64,000 nucleotides of DNA, from assembly GCA_035653615.1 (NCBI GenBank), contig DASRBN010000040.1, forward strand, positions 38,641-102,640, given 5' to 3'. Under the pieces are notes generated by a model, which saw nothing but the letters and a program-made list of their open reading frames with translations, did not search any database and was not told the origin of the DNA. This document shows positions 26,448-35,643 of this stretch, one piece after another. Position numbers and translations under genes: made by a program. Each line of letters begins with the position of its first letter. Position 1 is the first letter of the stretch. The DNA is from Ktedonobacteraceae bacterium. GTDB lineage: Bacteria; Chloroflexota; Ktedonobacteria; Ktedonobacterales; Ktedonobacteraceae.

Positions 26448-28598
26448 TTATGAGAGCAGACCAGGCAGCGTAAATTTAAACACGCTTCCTTGCCCCGGCG
26501 CGCTTTCGACCATCACCTGCCCGTCGTGCAACTCCACAATCATCTTCACAATCGCAAGTCCCAGTCCCTGGCCGCCTGAACGACCAGTCTCGCTCGGAAG
26601 GGCCTGGTAGAAGCGTTCAAAAATGCGCTGCTGGTGTTCGGGCGCAATGCCGTAGCCTGTGTCGCGAACCTCTACCTCCACCACTTTTTCCTGCTCCTCC
26701 GGTGAGTCTGGAGATGTCCTGGAAATAACACGTGCCGCGATGGTCACAATCCCTCCCTGTGGCGTAAAGCGCAGCGAGTTGCTTAAGAGGTTGCGCAACA
26801 CCTGCTGAATGCGAACCGGGTCGGCATAGATAGAGGGAAAGTCATGGGCAATATCGACCTCGATGTTGATCGCATTGTCTTTGGCCATCAGCTCGAGTTC
26901 TTCCACGGCATTGGCCACGATTTCTCGAATGCTCGTCAATTCGCGGTTCAAACGCATTTGCCCAGCATCCGCGCGCGAGACGAGTAACAGGTCTTCGACA
27001 AGCGCATAGAGGTGTTCGCTGCCCGCCCGCGCGCGCTGCAAGAAATCACGCTGCTGCTCATTCAGTTCGCCCGCGATACCCGTCAGGGTAAGATCGAGGT
27101 AGCCGTTGATGGCATTGAGCGGCGAACGCAGCTCGTGCGTAATCATCGACAAGAAGTTGGCTTTCATGCGCGTCGCATCGCGAATAGCCGTCACATCACG
27201 CGCTATCATCAGGCAGAACGATCTGCCGGTGCTGGCAATGGGCGTGACGCTCAGTCCCAGCGAACGTGACGTTCCCGAAATTGCCAGGTCAACCTCGATG
27301 TAGGACAGGGCGCGCTGTTCCTGGATGGCGCGCTGGATCATACATTTCTCGCGGCTTACTTCGCACGTATTCTCGTCGTCGCAGCCCAGCAGTTCCAGGC
27401 ATTCCATACCCACGATTTGCTCCGGCTCCATGCCAAAGATGCGGCCAAAAGCGGCATTCACTTCCAGAAAACATCCGTTGTCACCGATGATGGCGATACC
27501 GTCTGAGCTTTCCGCCACGATGGCGCGCAGTTGCTCCTGGTCGCTGCGCACGCGATGAAACAGTTCCACATTTTCGAGCGCCGCCGCCGCCATATTACTG
27601 AAATTGCGTACCAGCCGCAGTTCTTCGCTCGTGAAAGCCTGTGGCCTGCGCAACAGAATCACGCCATACAGGATGTTCTTGGAGACGAAAGGCGCCGCCA
27701 GTTCCGCGCAATCAAAGCTGACTGGGAGTGCGGCGCTTTCATCAGGCAAGAATTTGACCGGGGCATGCAACATGGGATGGCGGTGTTCGGCGGCCCATGA
27801 AGCTAATGAAGTTTCCGTCGGCACGCTGATTTTTTCACGCGCCACGTCTCCAATCGTGACAATAAAGCTACATTCAGTGCTGCCGTTATCGCCGGCGTCC
27901 TCGACGACCAGAAGCTCGGCGGACGGAAGCAGTTCCTGGGTGCGCTCCGAGAACCGGTACATGATGACCTGCCGGCAGGGAGCCAGCCGCTGGGCGTCAA
28001 CCAGGATCGTCCGGTACAGGTCATCGGCTTCTAGCCGGGTGGTGATGCTGCGCGAAAGGTCCAGCAGCATCTCGAGCTGGTTGGCCTGGCGCTGGGCTAA
28101 TTCAGCCTGGCGAGCATTGGTGATGGCAAGCACGGCCTGCTGGGCGAAGATCGTCAGCATGTGCAGCTTTTTCTGGCTAAAAGCATTGATTTCGCGACTG
28201 CTAACGGTCAGCGTGCCGATGAAATTATCTCTATCGATTAAAGGCACGCACACCATCGAGCCAACAGGAACGCGCCCCAAACGTTTGAAACGCGAATCGA
28301 GTCTCACATCGTTGATGATCAGCGCTTCGCGATGCTCTGCCACCCAACCTGCCACCCCCTCACTCATATGAAAACGAGTCCGGCGCGGTTTGCGTCCATG
28401 CTGCAAGGCGGCGAGTGTTACCAGCGAGGTTCCCGTCGCATCTAGCAATGCCACCGAACAGTTGCTTACCCCCAGGATAGCGCCCGCGTTCTGTACGATT
28501 TTTTGCAAAACATCGACCATTTCCTGTGATTCACCTTCAATAGAAGTGGCGCCATCGCGAACCTGGCGCTCATAAAGGGAAGAGATGTGAGCAGTCAT
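26448..28598 (-). CDS. GAF-GAF-PAS sensor histidine kinase, 716 aa
   Basis: Cytoplasmic two-component sensor without membrane segments. Seen: GAF 1 (about 25-165, VAGWVAEHREALIINDVRLD), GAF 2 (about 175-345), PAS (about 360-470, DGIAIIGDNGCFLEVNAAFGRIFG), HisKA with phosphoacceptor His488 in MITHELRSPLNAINGYLDL, and HATPase with N box LRNLLSNSLRFTPQGG, DTGYGIAPEH and GGQGLGLAIVKMIV. The PAS core carries several Cys (CLELLGCDDENTCEVSREKC), which could bind a metal or respond to redox. No response regulator is adjacent, so its partner is elsewhere. Confidence 0.93.
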   Translation of the reverse strand: MTAHISSLYERQVRDGATSIEGESQEMVDVLQKIVQNAGAILGVSNCSVALLDATGTSLVTLAALQHGRKPRRTRFHMSEGVAGWVAEHREALIINDVRLDSRFKRLGRVPVGSMVCVPLIDRDNFIGTLTVSSREINAFSQKKLHMLTIFAQQAVLAITNARQAELAQRQANQLEMLLDLSRSITTRLEADDLYRTILVDAQRLAPCRQVIMYRFSERTQELLPSAELLVVEDAGDNGSTECSFIVTIGDVAREKISVPTETSLASWAAEHRHPMLHAPVKFLPDESAALPVSFDCAELAAPFVSKNILYGVILLRRPQAFTSEELRLVRNFSNMAAAALENVELFHRVRSDQEQLRAIVAESSDGIAIIGDNGCFLEVNAAFGRIFGMEPEQIVGMECLELLGCDDENTCEVSREKCMIQRAIQEQRALSYIEVDLAISGTSRSLGLSVTPIASTGRSFCLMIARDVTAIRDATRMKANFLSMITHELRSPLNAINGYLDLTLTGIAGELNEQQRDFLQRARAGSEHLYALVEDLLLVSRADAGQMRLNRELTSIREIVANAVEELELMAKDNAINIEVDIAHDFPSIYADPVRIQQVLRNLLSNSLRFTPQGGIVTIAARVISRTSPDSPEEQEKVVEVEVRDTGYGIAPEHQQRIFERFYQALPSETGRSGGQGLGLAIVKMIVELHDGQVMVESAPGQGSVFKFTLPGLLS

Positions 28599-29112
28599 GA
28601 GCTTCCTTCCACCATTTGATCTGCGCTACATAGCTATTGGACATTCTTCATTACATTGCGTCGTTTTTATTCTTATTCGGCATAGAGAGCAGAATCTGAA
28701 ATCAACAGGGCCAAATATAAAGCAGTATTGGGGTAAGTATAGCATTGTCGATGAAGTGGCGGGGAAAGGGTAAGTAAGATGGGCTATTACGATTCTTGGG
28801 TAGATTTTCTACGGTCGAGACCGTAGAAAATCGGAGCAAAAATTCGGTCTAAAGAGTAGAAAATATACTCATAAAAGGCATGACAACAGGCCGGGCTATT
28901 GGGTATGCTACGAGAGGTGATGTCGAACGTATGTTCTGGTGGGGAACAGGAAACTTCTTTCCGGCGTTCGCGTCACCCCTTATTCACCTGTATAGCCATA
29001 TGCTCTGGAGCGCGTCCTCGTAGTGATTCCACCTTTTGCATCTGACCTGGCAGGCAGGCAGGTCTGGTTCCTGATGACTTGCTGTCTTGTTTGAGAGAAA
29101 TGGAGCCTTTGC
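28599..29112. other. 514-bp gene-free region upstream of the RHS gene
   Basis: Contains a perfect hairpin GATTTTCTACGGTC-GA-complement at 28803-28832, a weak promoter (ATGACA 28880-28885, 18 bp, TATGCT 28904-28909) and the GAAC-N4-GTTC palindrome at 28924. No coding region is supported. Confidence 0.6.
28924..28937 (+). promoter_or_regulatory. LexA/Cheo-box-like palindrome upstream of the RHS gene
   Basis: CGAACGTATGTTCT agrees with the Gram-positive LexA box CGAACRNRYGTTYC at all but the last base. It lies 14 bp downstream of a possible -10 (TATGCT 28904-28909) and about 175 bp upstream of the RHS start. The match is seen; LexA binding is inferred. Confidence 0.45.
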
Positions 29113-32100
29113 ATGTTCTCAACTGTTCCTGATTCGCGTTCCTCTGTTCCTCGTAGCTTCGGATATCGTATGTTTGCATACGCCTGGCGCCTGTTGTTCG
29201 CCAGCCTGATGCTGTGTACCTTTGTGATTGGCAGTTGGAGTACGCTGGTGCCCGTGGCATCTGCTGCGTCTTTCGCATCTCAGATTGCTGCCGCAGCCGT
29301 GAAGAGTATGCCGCCGCGTCGAGTCCAACCGCGTGCGAGTTCCATCGCTGCCTGCCCGACCCTTTCCAGCACCCCGAAAATTTCAGGGTCGGTGAACGGC
29401 TTCGGTGACCTCGGCTTCTACAAGTTCTACAAACAGACCTTAAACGACCGCACCACGCTCAAGGTCAATGTGGCCAACGGCAACCTGGTGCTGGAGTCCA
29501 ACGACTTCCACATCCATGGGACGGGTATCGACCTCGATCTCACCGCGACCTTCAACGGCTTGCCCAATGCGCCGACGAGTACGCTCGGTACCAAGTGGAA
29601 CCTCAGCGTTGGCAACGGCGTCTCCCTCACCTACAACCAGGATGGCTCCGTCACGCTGACCGGCTCTAGCGGCTTCTCAGCGACCTACTTGAAGAATACC
29701 GGCAGTTATGGTGGCTTTGATGAGCCGGCCGGCCTGGATGCCACGCTGCTGCAGAGCAGCATCAACGGAGCCTCCTACGTGCTAGTCGAGCAGAAAACCG
29801 GTGAATGCTTTGGCTTTAACCAGCAGGGCAGCACCGGCCAGGAGATCTTCGACGAGGACAAAAACACCAACCTCATCAGCTTTGGCTATAACAACAATGG
29901 CCTCTTGAACAGCATCACTGATACACAAGGCCGCTCCATCAGCCTGGTCTACGACAACAATGGTCGTATCAAAACGATGACCGATTCGACCGGTCGCGTC
30001 GTGCAGTACAACTACACCGATGGCAACAATAATCTCAACAGCATCGTGGATACCAACGGCAAGACCACCTCGTTCGTCTACAATGGGCATGATCTGACCA
30101 GCATCACCGATCCCATGAGCAATGTCACCACCCTCACCTACACCTCAGGTGACCAGGTGCAGACCATCACCGATGCCACCGGAGAGACCACGACATTTAA
30201 TTACTACAGTGGCTCCGATTCGCATTGCGTGAACCTTAATCCCCATCATTACCCTTGCACCACCGTCTCGCAGCCGCTCACCCCCACGCTGGTCGAAACC
30301 ACTACCTATGACTACAATGGCTTGCTGGTCCAGGATGTGGTGGATGCCAACGGCCATAAAGCGTCCAACAGCTACTGGTCGGATGCCAATGTGCATGTCT
30401 ACACCGATCCACTTGGCAATACCAGCACCTTCAATTACGACGATGGCAACACCAATAACCTGCAATCCGTCCTCGATGGCAATGGCGCGCAGACCAGCCT
30501 GACGTATGGCACCAATGGCTCCTGCCAATCCAGCAGCCTCTACTATCCCACCGGCTCGTCTGATCCGCAGGGCAACTCGATGTGCTATACCTACGATACG
30601 AGCGGCAATGTGATGCAGGTGCAGGATAACACGCCGGGCGGTACCAACGCCACCGTCAAATATACCTACAACCCGGACGATGATAGCAACATGCAGGGCC
30701 GGGGTACGCTGGCCACTGCCACCGATGCCGACGGCAACAAGACCAGCTACACCTATGACCAGTATGGCAATCTCAAGCTGATCACGTCGCCCAGTCCCTT
30801 AGGGCAGGAAAGCGTGCAGGTCGATCCGCTCAGCCGGGTGCATATCGTGACCGACGGCGATGGCAACACCGCCACCTTCACCTACGATCCGCTGGATCGC
30901 ATTACCGAAATCGACTACGTCAATGGCTCGAAGACGGCCACCATCAGCTACAAGTATGATGACAACGGCAATGTCCTCAAAGTCATCGACAACACCGGCA
31001 CCACCACCTTCAAGTACGATGGCGACAACCGTCTCAAGCAGAAGACGCTGCCCGATGGTACGACCATCGTGACGAGCTACGACCCGGTGGGCAACCTGAA
31101 GACCTACACCGATGGGCGCGGCACCGTCACCTATAGCTACACGCTGGTCAACCTGGTGCAGACCATCAGCGAGCCGGACAACAGTCAAACCAGCTTCAGC
31201 TATTACAACAACAACCAGCGCCAGACGGAAACGCTGCCCAACGGCGTGGTGATCAACTATGCCTACGATAAGGCCGGTCACCTGACCAGCATCGTGGCGC
31301 AACTGAACGGCACGGCGCTGACCAGCTACCAGTATTCGTACAAAAATCCGAATACCGGAGCGATGTCGAACCTGCTCCAAACGGAAGACCTGCTCGACCC
31401 GCTCAAGCAAAATAATACCTATCATCGGGTATACAGCTATGACTCCCTGAGCCGTCTAACGCAGGCCAACGTCTATTATCCGCCCAATTCACAAACACTG
31501 GTGGAGCAATGGACCTATGGCTATGATGCGGCGGGCAATCGCACCTCTTCCACACGGTTGTCGAATCATGAAAGTATCGCCTACCACTACGATTACGGAG
31601 CCAATGAACTGTCCTCGATGGTGGTCAATGGCACGCAGACGACGACCTACAGCTACGATGCCGATGGCAACCTGATGGCGTCTACACCAGGGCAGTCCTA
31701 TACGTATAATATAAAGAACCAAACAACCGCTATTGGCAGCGACAACTACACCTACAGTGGGGCGACACAGGACGAGCGTGTGCAGATCAACAGTACCAGC
31801 TATGTCTACAGTCTGCTCGGACTGAGCAGCCAGACCGATTCATCGGGAACGACCTACTACACGCGGTGCAGTTGTAGCCAGTTATTGGATGAGGTCAAGC
31901 CCGATGGCAGCAAGTACTATTACCTGTTCGATGGCTTAGGGTCGGTGATTGGCATGACCAATAGCAGTGGCAGCCTGGTCAACTTTTACGATTATGACCC
32001 GTATGGACAAATCCTGGGCCAGATGGAGCAGAATGGGCTGAATAATCCCTGGAAGTATGTCAGCGGCTTCAGCGAGGCAGATACGGGCCTGACCAAGTTC

Positions 32101-32562
32101 GGCACACGCTATGATGATCCCAATCTGGGCCGGTGGACGCAGCAGGACCCGGTGGTGGGTGCTGTGGGTGATCTGAATGGGAGTAATCGGTATGTGTATG
32201 CCGGGGATAACCCGGTCAATAATGTCGACCCGAGCGGAATGATTGTAGGAAACTGTGGTAGTGCTACTATAGGTATCACTAGTTGGCCAGTCGGAATCGG
32301 CCAAGTTAGTTTGTACATTACGCTTATCTCAAGCATCGCACCTATATCCTGGTGGGGTGGTACGCTCTTTATCACCGGGATAGGAAATACTATGTTCATC
32401 CCTGTTGGCCGCAGTAATGTGAATAGCTTTGTAGCTACTGCTAGCTTCTTTGGTTATCCTCTCGGTTTAGGAGTGTTCAGCTTTCTCTTCCTTGGGCTAG
32501 CGGGACTCACAAATGGTCAGCTCTGTGCTGCTATTGCTACTAATGCTATCGTCAACCTGTAG
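29113..32562 (+). CDS. RHS/YD-repeat protein with hydrophobic variable tip, 1149 aa
   Basis: Seen: a basic start and hydrophobic signal-like stretch ending ASAASFA (about 17-55), a DUF6531-like region, many YD repeats of the form YDxxGNL/GRIxxxTDxxG (about 240-900), and the RHS core (YYLFDGLGSVIGMTN at 936, GRWTQQDPV, NRYVYAGDNPVN) closing with DPSG at about 1043. The last 106 residues change character: hydrophobic, Gly/Ser/Ile-rich, two Cys, with no known toxin motif. In the family, the shell of YD repeats encloses a C-terminal effector. GGAG at 29102-29105 supports ATG 29113. Variable tip function is unknown. Confidence 0.93.
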   Translation: MFSTVPDSRSSVPRSFGYRMFAYAWRLLFASLMLCTFVIGSWSTLVPVASAASFASQIAAAAVKSMPPRRVQPRASSIAACPTLSSTPKISGSVNGFGDLGFYKFYKQTLNDRTTLKVNVANGNLVLESNDFHIHGTGIDLDLTATFNGLPNAPTSTLGTKWNLSVGNGVSLTYNQDGSVTLTGSSGFSATYLKNTGSYGGFDEPAGLDATLLQSSINGASYVLVEQKTGECFGFNQQGSTGQEIFDEDKNTNLISFGYNNNGLLNSITDTQGRSISLVYDNNGRIKTMTDSTGRVVQYNYTDGNNNLNSIVDTNGKTTSFVYNGHDLTSITDPMSNVTTLTYTSGDQVQTITDATGETTTFNYYSGSDSHCVNLNPHHYPCTTVSQPLTPTLVETTTYDYNGLLVQDVVDANGHKASNSYWSDANVHVYTDPLGNTSTFNYDDGNTNNLQSVLDGNGAQTSLTYGTNGSCQSSSLYYPTGSSDPQGNSMCYTYDTSGNVMQVQDNTPGGTNATVKYTYNPDDDSNMQGRGTLATATDADGNKTSYTYDQYGNLKLITSPSPLGQESVQVDPLSRVHIVTDGDGNTATFTYDPLDRITEIDYVNGSKTATISYKYDDNGNVLKVIDNTGTTTFKYDGDNRLKQKTLPDGTTIVTSYDPVGNLKTYTDGRGTVTYSYTLVNLVQTISEPDNSQTSFSYYNNNQRQTETLPNGVVINYAYDKAGHLTSIVAQLNGTALTSYQYSYKNPNTGAMSNLLQTEDLLDPLKQNNTYHRVYSYDSLSRLTQANVYYPPNSQTLVEQWTYGYDAAGNRTSSTRLSNHESIAYHYDYGANELSSMVVNGTQTTTYSYDADGNLMASTPGQSYTYNIKNQTTAIGSDNYTYSGATQDERVQINSTSYVYSLLGLSSQTDSSGTTYYTRCSCSQLLDEVKPDGSKYYYLFDGLGSVIGMTNSSGSLVNFYDYDPYGQILGQMEQNGLNNPWKYVSGFSEADTGLTKFGTRYDDPNLGRWTQQDPVVGAVGDLNGSNRYVYAGDNPVNNVDPSGMIVGNCGSATIGITSWPVGIGQVSLYITLISSIAPISWWGGTLFITGIGNTMFIPVGRSNVNSFVATASFFGYPLGLGVFSFLFLGLAGLTNGQLCAAIATNAIVNL

Positions 32563-32642
32563 TGAGAGTATTACTTGAGGTAATAGCTCTACAAGGACTA
32601 GATAGTATCTAGGAGGATATTCCGAAGACCCACTGAATCAAA

Positions 32643-32667
32643 AGGCGGCTACTCAGAGAGTAGCCGC
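32643..32667 (+). terminator. hairpin terminator after the RHS gene
   Basis: GGCGGCTACTC, loop AGA, then the exact complement, 81 bp after the RHS stop. An A/T-rich stretch without a strict T-run follows. Confidence 0.6.
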
Positions 32668-32855
32668 CCGTACTAATTTCATAAAAATATTTAGAACATG
32701 AAAAAGAAAGTGTAAGCCACTTAGAAAAAGTCCTTGAAGGTATGTAATAAGAGAAAAAGTTTACAGACTTTTGTGTTAAATTAACAAATGAAAAACATGC
32801 GTTTTCTCTTTCAATGAGCAGATTTGTTTCGTTAGACAAAAGAAAGGCTATAGTG

Positions 32856-33422
32856 ATGAACCCAGATCTTGGCAGCAGCGATGCAACGGAAGCGATTCGA
32901 GAATGGCTCAAATGGTTTGACGTACAAAGTCCTTTTCCATCGCTTGATCTTGCAACGCTCCACTATCTGAAGGCCCGAGAGGTGCCACCCTATCAGGTAC
33001 AGTATGTAGCAGTACAGGATAGCAGTGGACACAATTGGCGTAGCACGTTTCTTCTCGAACAATTGGAAGGACGATGGTTCGTCAAGATGCACAGTGCTGG
33101 CTACGAAAGCAGCTACGAAGAACCATCTGAGTTGCAAAACCGTCCCTGGGTGCGTCTAGAAACCCTGTTTCTTGGTCAGGAATTTTATGCGGTTGGGGAA
33201 GTCTTTGAGAAAGAGGTTGCTCTTGCTGGTGTGCGTTTGTTTGACGCAGCAGACTTCTTGCTCGAAGATACGGTTCAGCAGGGTCTCGTCTTCTTCTATG
33301 CCCAACGGCAGCCAACCACCCCGCCCCTTCGACTTGAACTTTATGATGAGCAAGGGATTCTGATCAGTCGGCAGACAGAAACATTGGACCTCTTTCCCTC
33401 TGTTGAAGAAGAGAACAGCTAG
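32856..33422 (+). CDS. unknown acidic protein, candidate partner of the RHS tip, 188 aa
   Basis: No recognised family. Seen: soluble, acidic, with IREWLKWFDVQSPFPSLDL, aromatic-rich beta segments and VRLFDAADFLLEDTV. The start at 32856 has AAAGG at 32843-32847; the longer frame from 32814 lacks a ribosome site. It sits directly behind the RHS gene in the immunity position. A 29-bp piece of this gene (33334-33362) recurs at 35530-35558 beside a copy of the RHS core, so it has travelled with RHS sequences. Immunity is an inference from these two facts. Confidence 0.7.
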   Translation: MNPDLGSSDATEAIREWLKWFDVQSPFPSLDLATLHYLKAREVPPYQVQYVAVQDSSGHNWRSTFLLEQLEGRWFVKMHSAGYESSYEEPSELQNRPWVRLETLFLGQEFYAVGEVFEKEVALAGVRLFDAADFLLEDTVQQGLVFFYAQRQPTTPPLRLELYDEQGILISRQTETLDLFPSVEEENS

Positions 33423-33640
33423 GCCGTGAACTGCATCAAAAGCGTTGATGCGCAGAACGGAAAGATTTTCCACAATGTGGCACCAAATTTAGTCCAGGGT
33501 TTTAAATGACTCAGGATCTACAAGCCGTTTAAGAGAGTGTTGGAAAAGCTCCTTTCGTCTGCACTCTTAGTTATTGCTCTGCACTCCCCATGCCCGCCAT
33601 AAGCCATCTGAGGAAACCCTGTAGATATTGACTCATAAGT

Positions 33641-34339
33641 AACACCACCTACTACACCCGTTGTAGCTGTGGCATGCTGGTCAACGAGCGGTTGCCAGGA
33701 GGCAATAAATACTACTACCTCTTCGATGGCCTGGGATCCATTGTCGGCCTGACCGCTAGCACCGGCGGCGAGCCCAACAACTACGACTATGATCCCTACG
33801 GTGTGATCCTCAATGAAACGACCAACCAGCCCAATCCGTTCCAGTATGCAGGAGGCTACTTTGAGAAGAACACGGGCCTGGTCAAGTTCGGCACGCGCTA
33901 TTACAATCCAGAGTTGGGCCGCTGGACGCAGCAAGACCCGGTGGGCAGTAGTGTGTTCGATCTCAATGGGAGCAACCGGTACGTCTATGCAGGGGATGAT
34001 CCGGTCAATTTAACGGACACGAGTGGCAAAGTTGAGGTCATTACCGAGTATGGTATAGGATTTTTTGGCATTCTTATCCCTACTGGATACGACATAATTT
34101 TCTCGAGTACGGACCTTGCATCACTGGAAGGTCCAGGTGGTGACTATATTAAAGAGGTCCTTGGTGCTGCCTTAAGTGGTGCGGGTGTACCCGGCATAGT
34201 TAAGGACCTCATTTTGGCCCTTGTAAATTTCGAAATACTTGATCTGGTCATCTTTAGCAACATTTTCTGTGGAGGAAATGGTGTCACAATCTATGTGTCA
34301 ATCCTTTTCTCTCCCATTCCGACTTTAAGGTGCCCCTAA
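33641..34339 (+). pseudogene. orphan RHS core with a second, different C-terminal tip
   Basis: Homology to the RHS core begins abruptly at about 33641 (TTYYTRCSC, then YYYLFDGLGSIVGLT, DYDPYG, GRWTQQDPVG, NRYVYAGDDPVN) with a stop codon just upstream, so this is an RHS 3' end without its shell. An ATG at 33674 allows 221 residues. After DTSGK (about residue 117) comes a unique 104-residue tip (GFFGILIPTGYDIIF, EGPGGDYIKEVLGAALSGAG, a terminal Cys). This arrangement matches orphan tip cassettes of polymorphic toxin loci. It is listed as a pseudogene because export and shell are missing; it could serve as a recombination donor. Confidence 0.75.
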
Positions 34340-34363
34340 CAGAGAAGGAAGTGTTGCTGCACA

Positions 34364-34405
34364 GTGTTCGAGGAATGAATAACTCCTTATTCGTTCCTCG
34401 AACAC
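34364..34405 (+). terminator. hairpin after the orphan RHS tip
   Basis: Arms 34364-34382 and 34387-34405 (GTGTTCGAGGAATGAATAA and its complement with one mismatch), four-base loop. It follows the orphan tip stop by 24 bp. Confidence 0.6.
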
Positions 34406-34531
34406 CTGGTGATGCATGTTTGCCCAATTCTTTGAGGATGAGCGGCAGCCATAAATTGCATCTTTTGGCAAAGATTACGTCATATTGTTTGAGAGTAGAA
34501 AGATATCGGGAAATAGAAAGGGCTACATCTC

Positions 34532-35002
34532 ATGGCAATTCAATCAAGCGCGATGATTCATCGGCCCATTGAGGGCATCTTTAATTGTGTCGCGAACGTA
34601 GCGTTCATTCAGCAATTGATCAGCCTTTCCTCGTTAGAGAAAAATGCACATGTTCCTATAATACGTCAGATAACCGACGATCCTATGGGTGTAGGAACGA
34701 AGTTCGTACAGAATAATGAAGCGGGAAGCCATCCTTTTGAAATAACGATAGAGGTTACCGAGTATAAGCGGCCTCTGGTTTTTGCTCTTGAAATAACAAG
34801 AGGAACGAGCATATCAAGAATAAAGTGGGTATTTCAGCCAGTCTCCGAAGGAACAATGGTTGCCCTGAAGTTTGGACCGAAACAACAAATTGGGTTGGTG
34901 AGCGTTTTGAGAAATATTGGTTTCATTACTGCTCCGAAATCGAGGAATCTCCCACCTGCATATGCGCAACTGCTGAGGGAGTATCTAGAAGAACGATGTT
35001 AG
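34532..35002 (+). CDS. SRPBCC/polyketide-cyclase-like protein, 156 aa
   Basis: Seen: the family-like opening IQSSAMIHRPIEGIFNCVANVAFIQQL, GTKFVQNNEAG, ITIEVTEYKRPLVFALEI and a C-terminal helix YAQLLREYLEER. These are the strand-helix elements of the START/SRPBCC ligand-binding fold. Ligand unknown. It is directly behind the orphan RHS tip, the immunity position, but SRPBCC proteins are common and this placement alone does not show immunity. Confidence 0.72.
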   Translation: MAIQSSAMIHRPIEGIFNCVANVAFIQQLISLSSLEKNAHVPIIRQITDDPMGVGTKFVQNNEAGSHPFEITIEVTEYKRPLVFALEITRGTSISRIKWVFQPVSEGTMVALKFGPKQQIGLVSVLRNIGFITAPKSRNLPPAYAQLLREYLEERC

Positions 35003-35078
35003 CAACCGTGAGTGTGTGTACTAAGTACGATTATATTGCTTTCGCGGCATAAGGTATACTCTGGGGCAGGAGGAAGCC

Positions 35079-35408
35079 ATGAGAGCATTACAGATGCCAG
35101 AACTAACGAAAGAACAGCTCAACGAGTTAGCAAACATGTATCGATCCACAAAAGACGTAAGGATACGCACTCGTGCCCAAAAGGTGCTGCTAGCCTGTAA
35201 GCAGCACCTGGCCCCTCCGTGTATTGCAGGGATTGTCCGCTGTAGGCAGTTATTGGACGAGGTCAAGCCCGATGGCAGCAAGTACTATTACCTGTTCGAT
35301 GGCTTAGGATCAGTGATTGGCATGACCAATAGCAGCGGCACCCTGGTCAACTTTTACGATTATGAAGGGGGTATATTATTAGATCGATTTGCACCTATAC
35401 GCGAATAG
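35079..35408 (+). pseudogene. chimeric scar: IS630-like transposase start joined to an RHS core fragment
   Basis: The frame starts with AGGAGG before ATG 35079. Residues 1-55 match the helix-turn-helix opening of IS630-type transposases (LTKEQLNELANMYRSTKDVR, RTRAQKVLLACKQHL). At 35247 the sequence switches to the RHS core: 35247-35365 equals 31879-31997 with five mismatches in 119 bp. The frame then leaves RHS and stops. The rest of the transposase is absent. The chimera is evidence of recombination between RHS copies and an insertion sequence. Confidence 0.82.
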
Positions 35409-35529
35409 TTACAATGGATCATCTTCCTGCTTTTTCTGGTAGTGTCATCCTCAATGAACCTGCTCTGGCGATAGTAGCAACGGTGGCGTACTGGCAACCT
35501 GCGAGCGTAGCGATGGCAATCCTAACTGT

Positions 35530-35558
35530 TTGAACTTTATGATGAGCAAGGGATTCTG
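35530..35558. repeat. 29-bp exact copy of part of the RHS partner gene
   Basis: Identical to 33334-33362 inside the 188-aa gene. The flanks differ. It lies 165 bp after the RHS core fragment, the same order as RHS then partner in the main locus. Confidence 0.8.
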
Positions 35559-35588
35559 CTAGCTATTCATTCCCCAAAAAAACGAAAT

Positions 35589-35602
35589 AGAACGTTAGTT
35601 CT
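35589..35602 (+). promoter_or_regulatory. GAAC-N4-GTTC palindrome upstream of the LuxR-type gene
   Basis: AGAACGTTAGTTCT, a 14-bp inverted repeat with perfect outer five-base arms, 42 bp before ATG 35644. It is the second of three LexA-like boxes in the window. Confidence 0.4.
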
Positions 35603-35643
35603 TATTGTGGGGTCGAATACTCAGTTTCTAGAAAGGGACTGCT

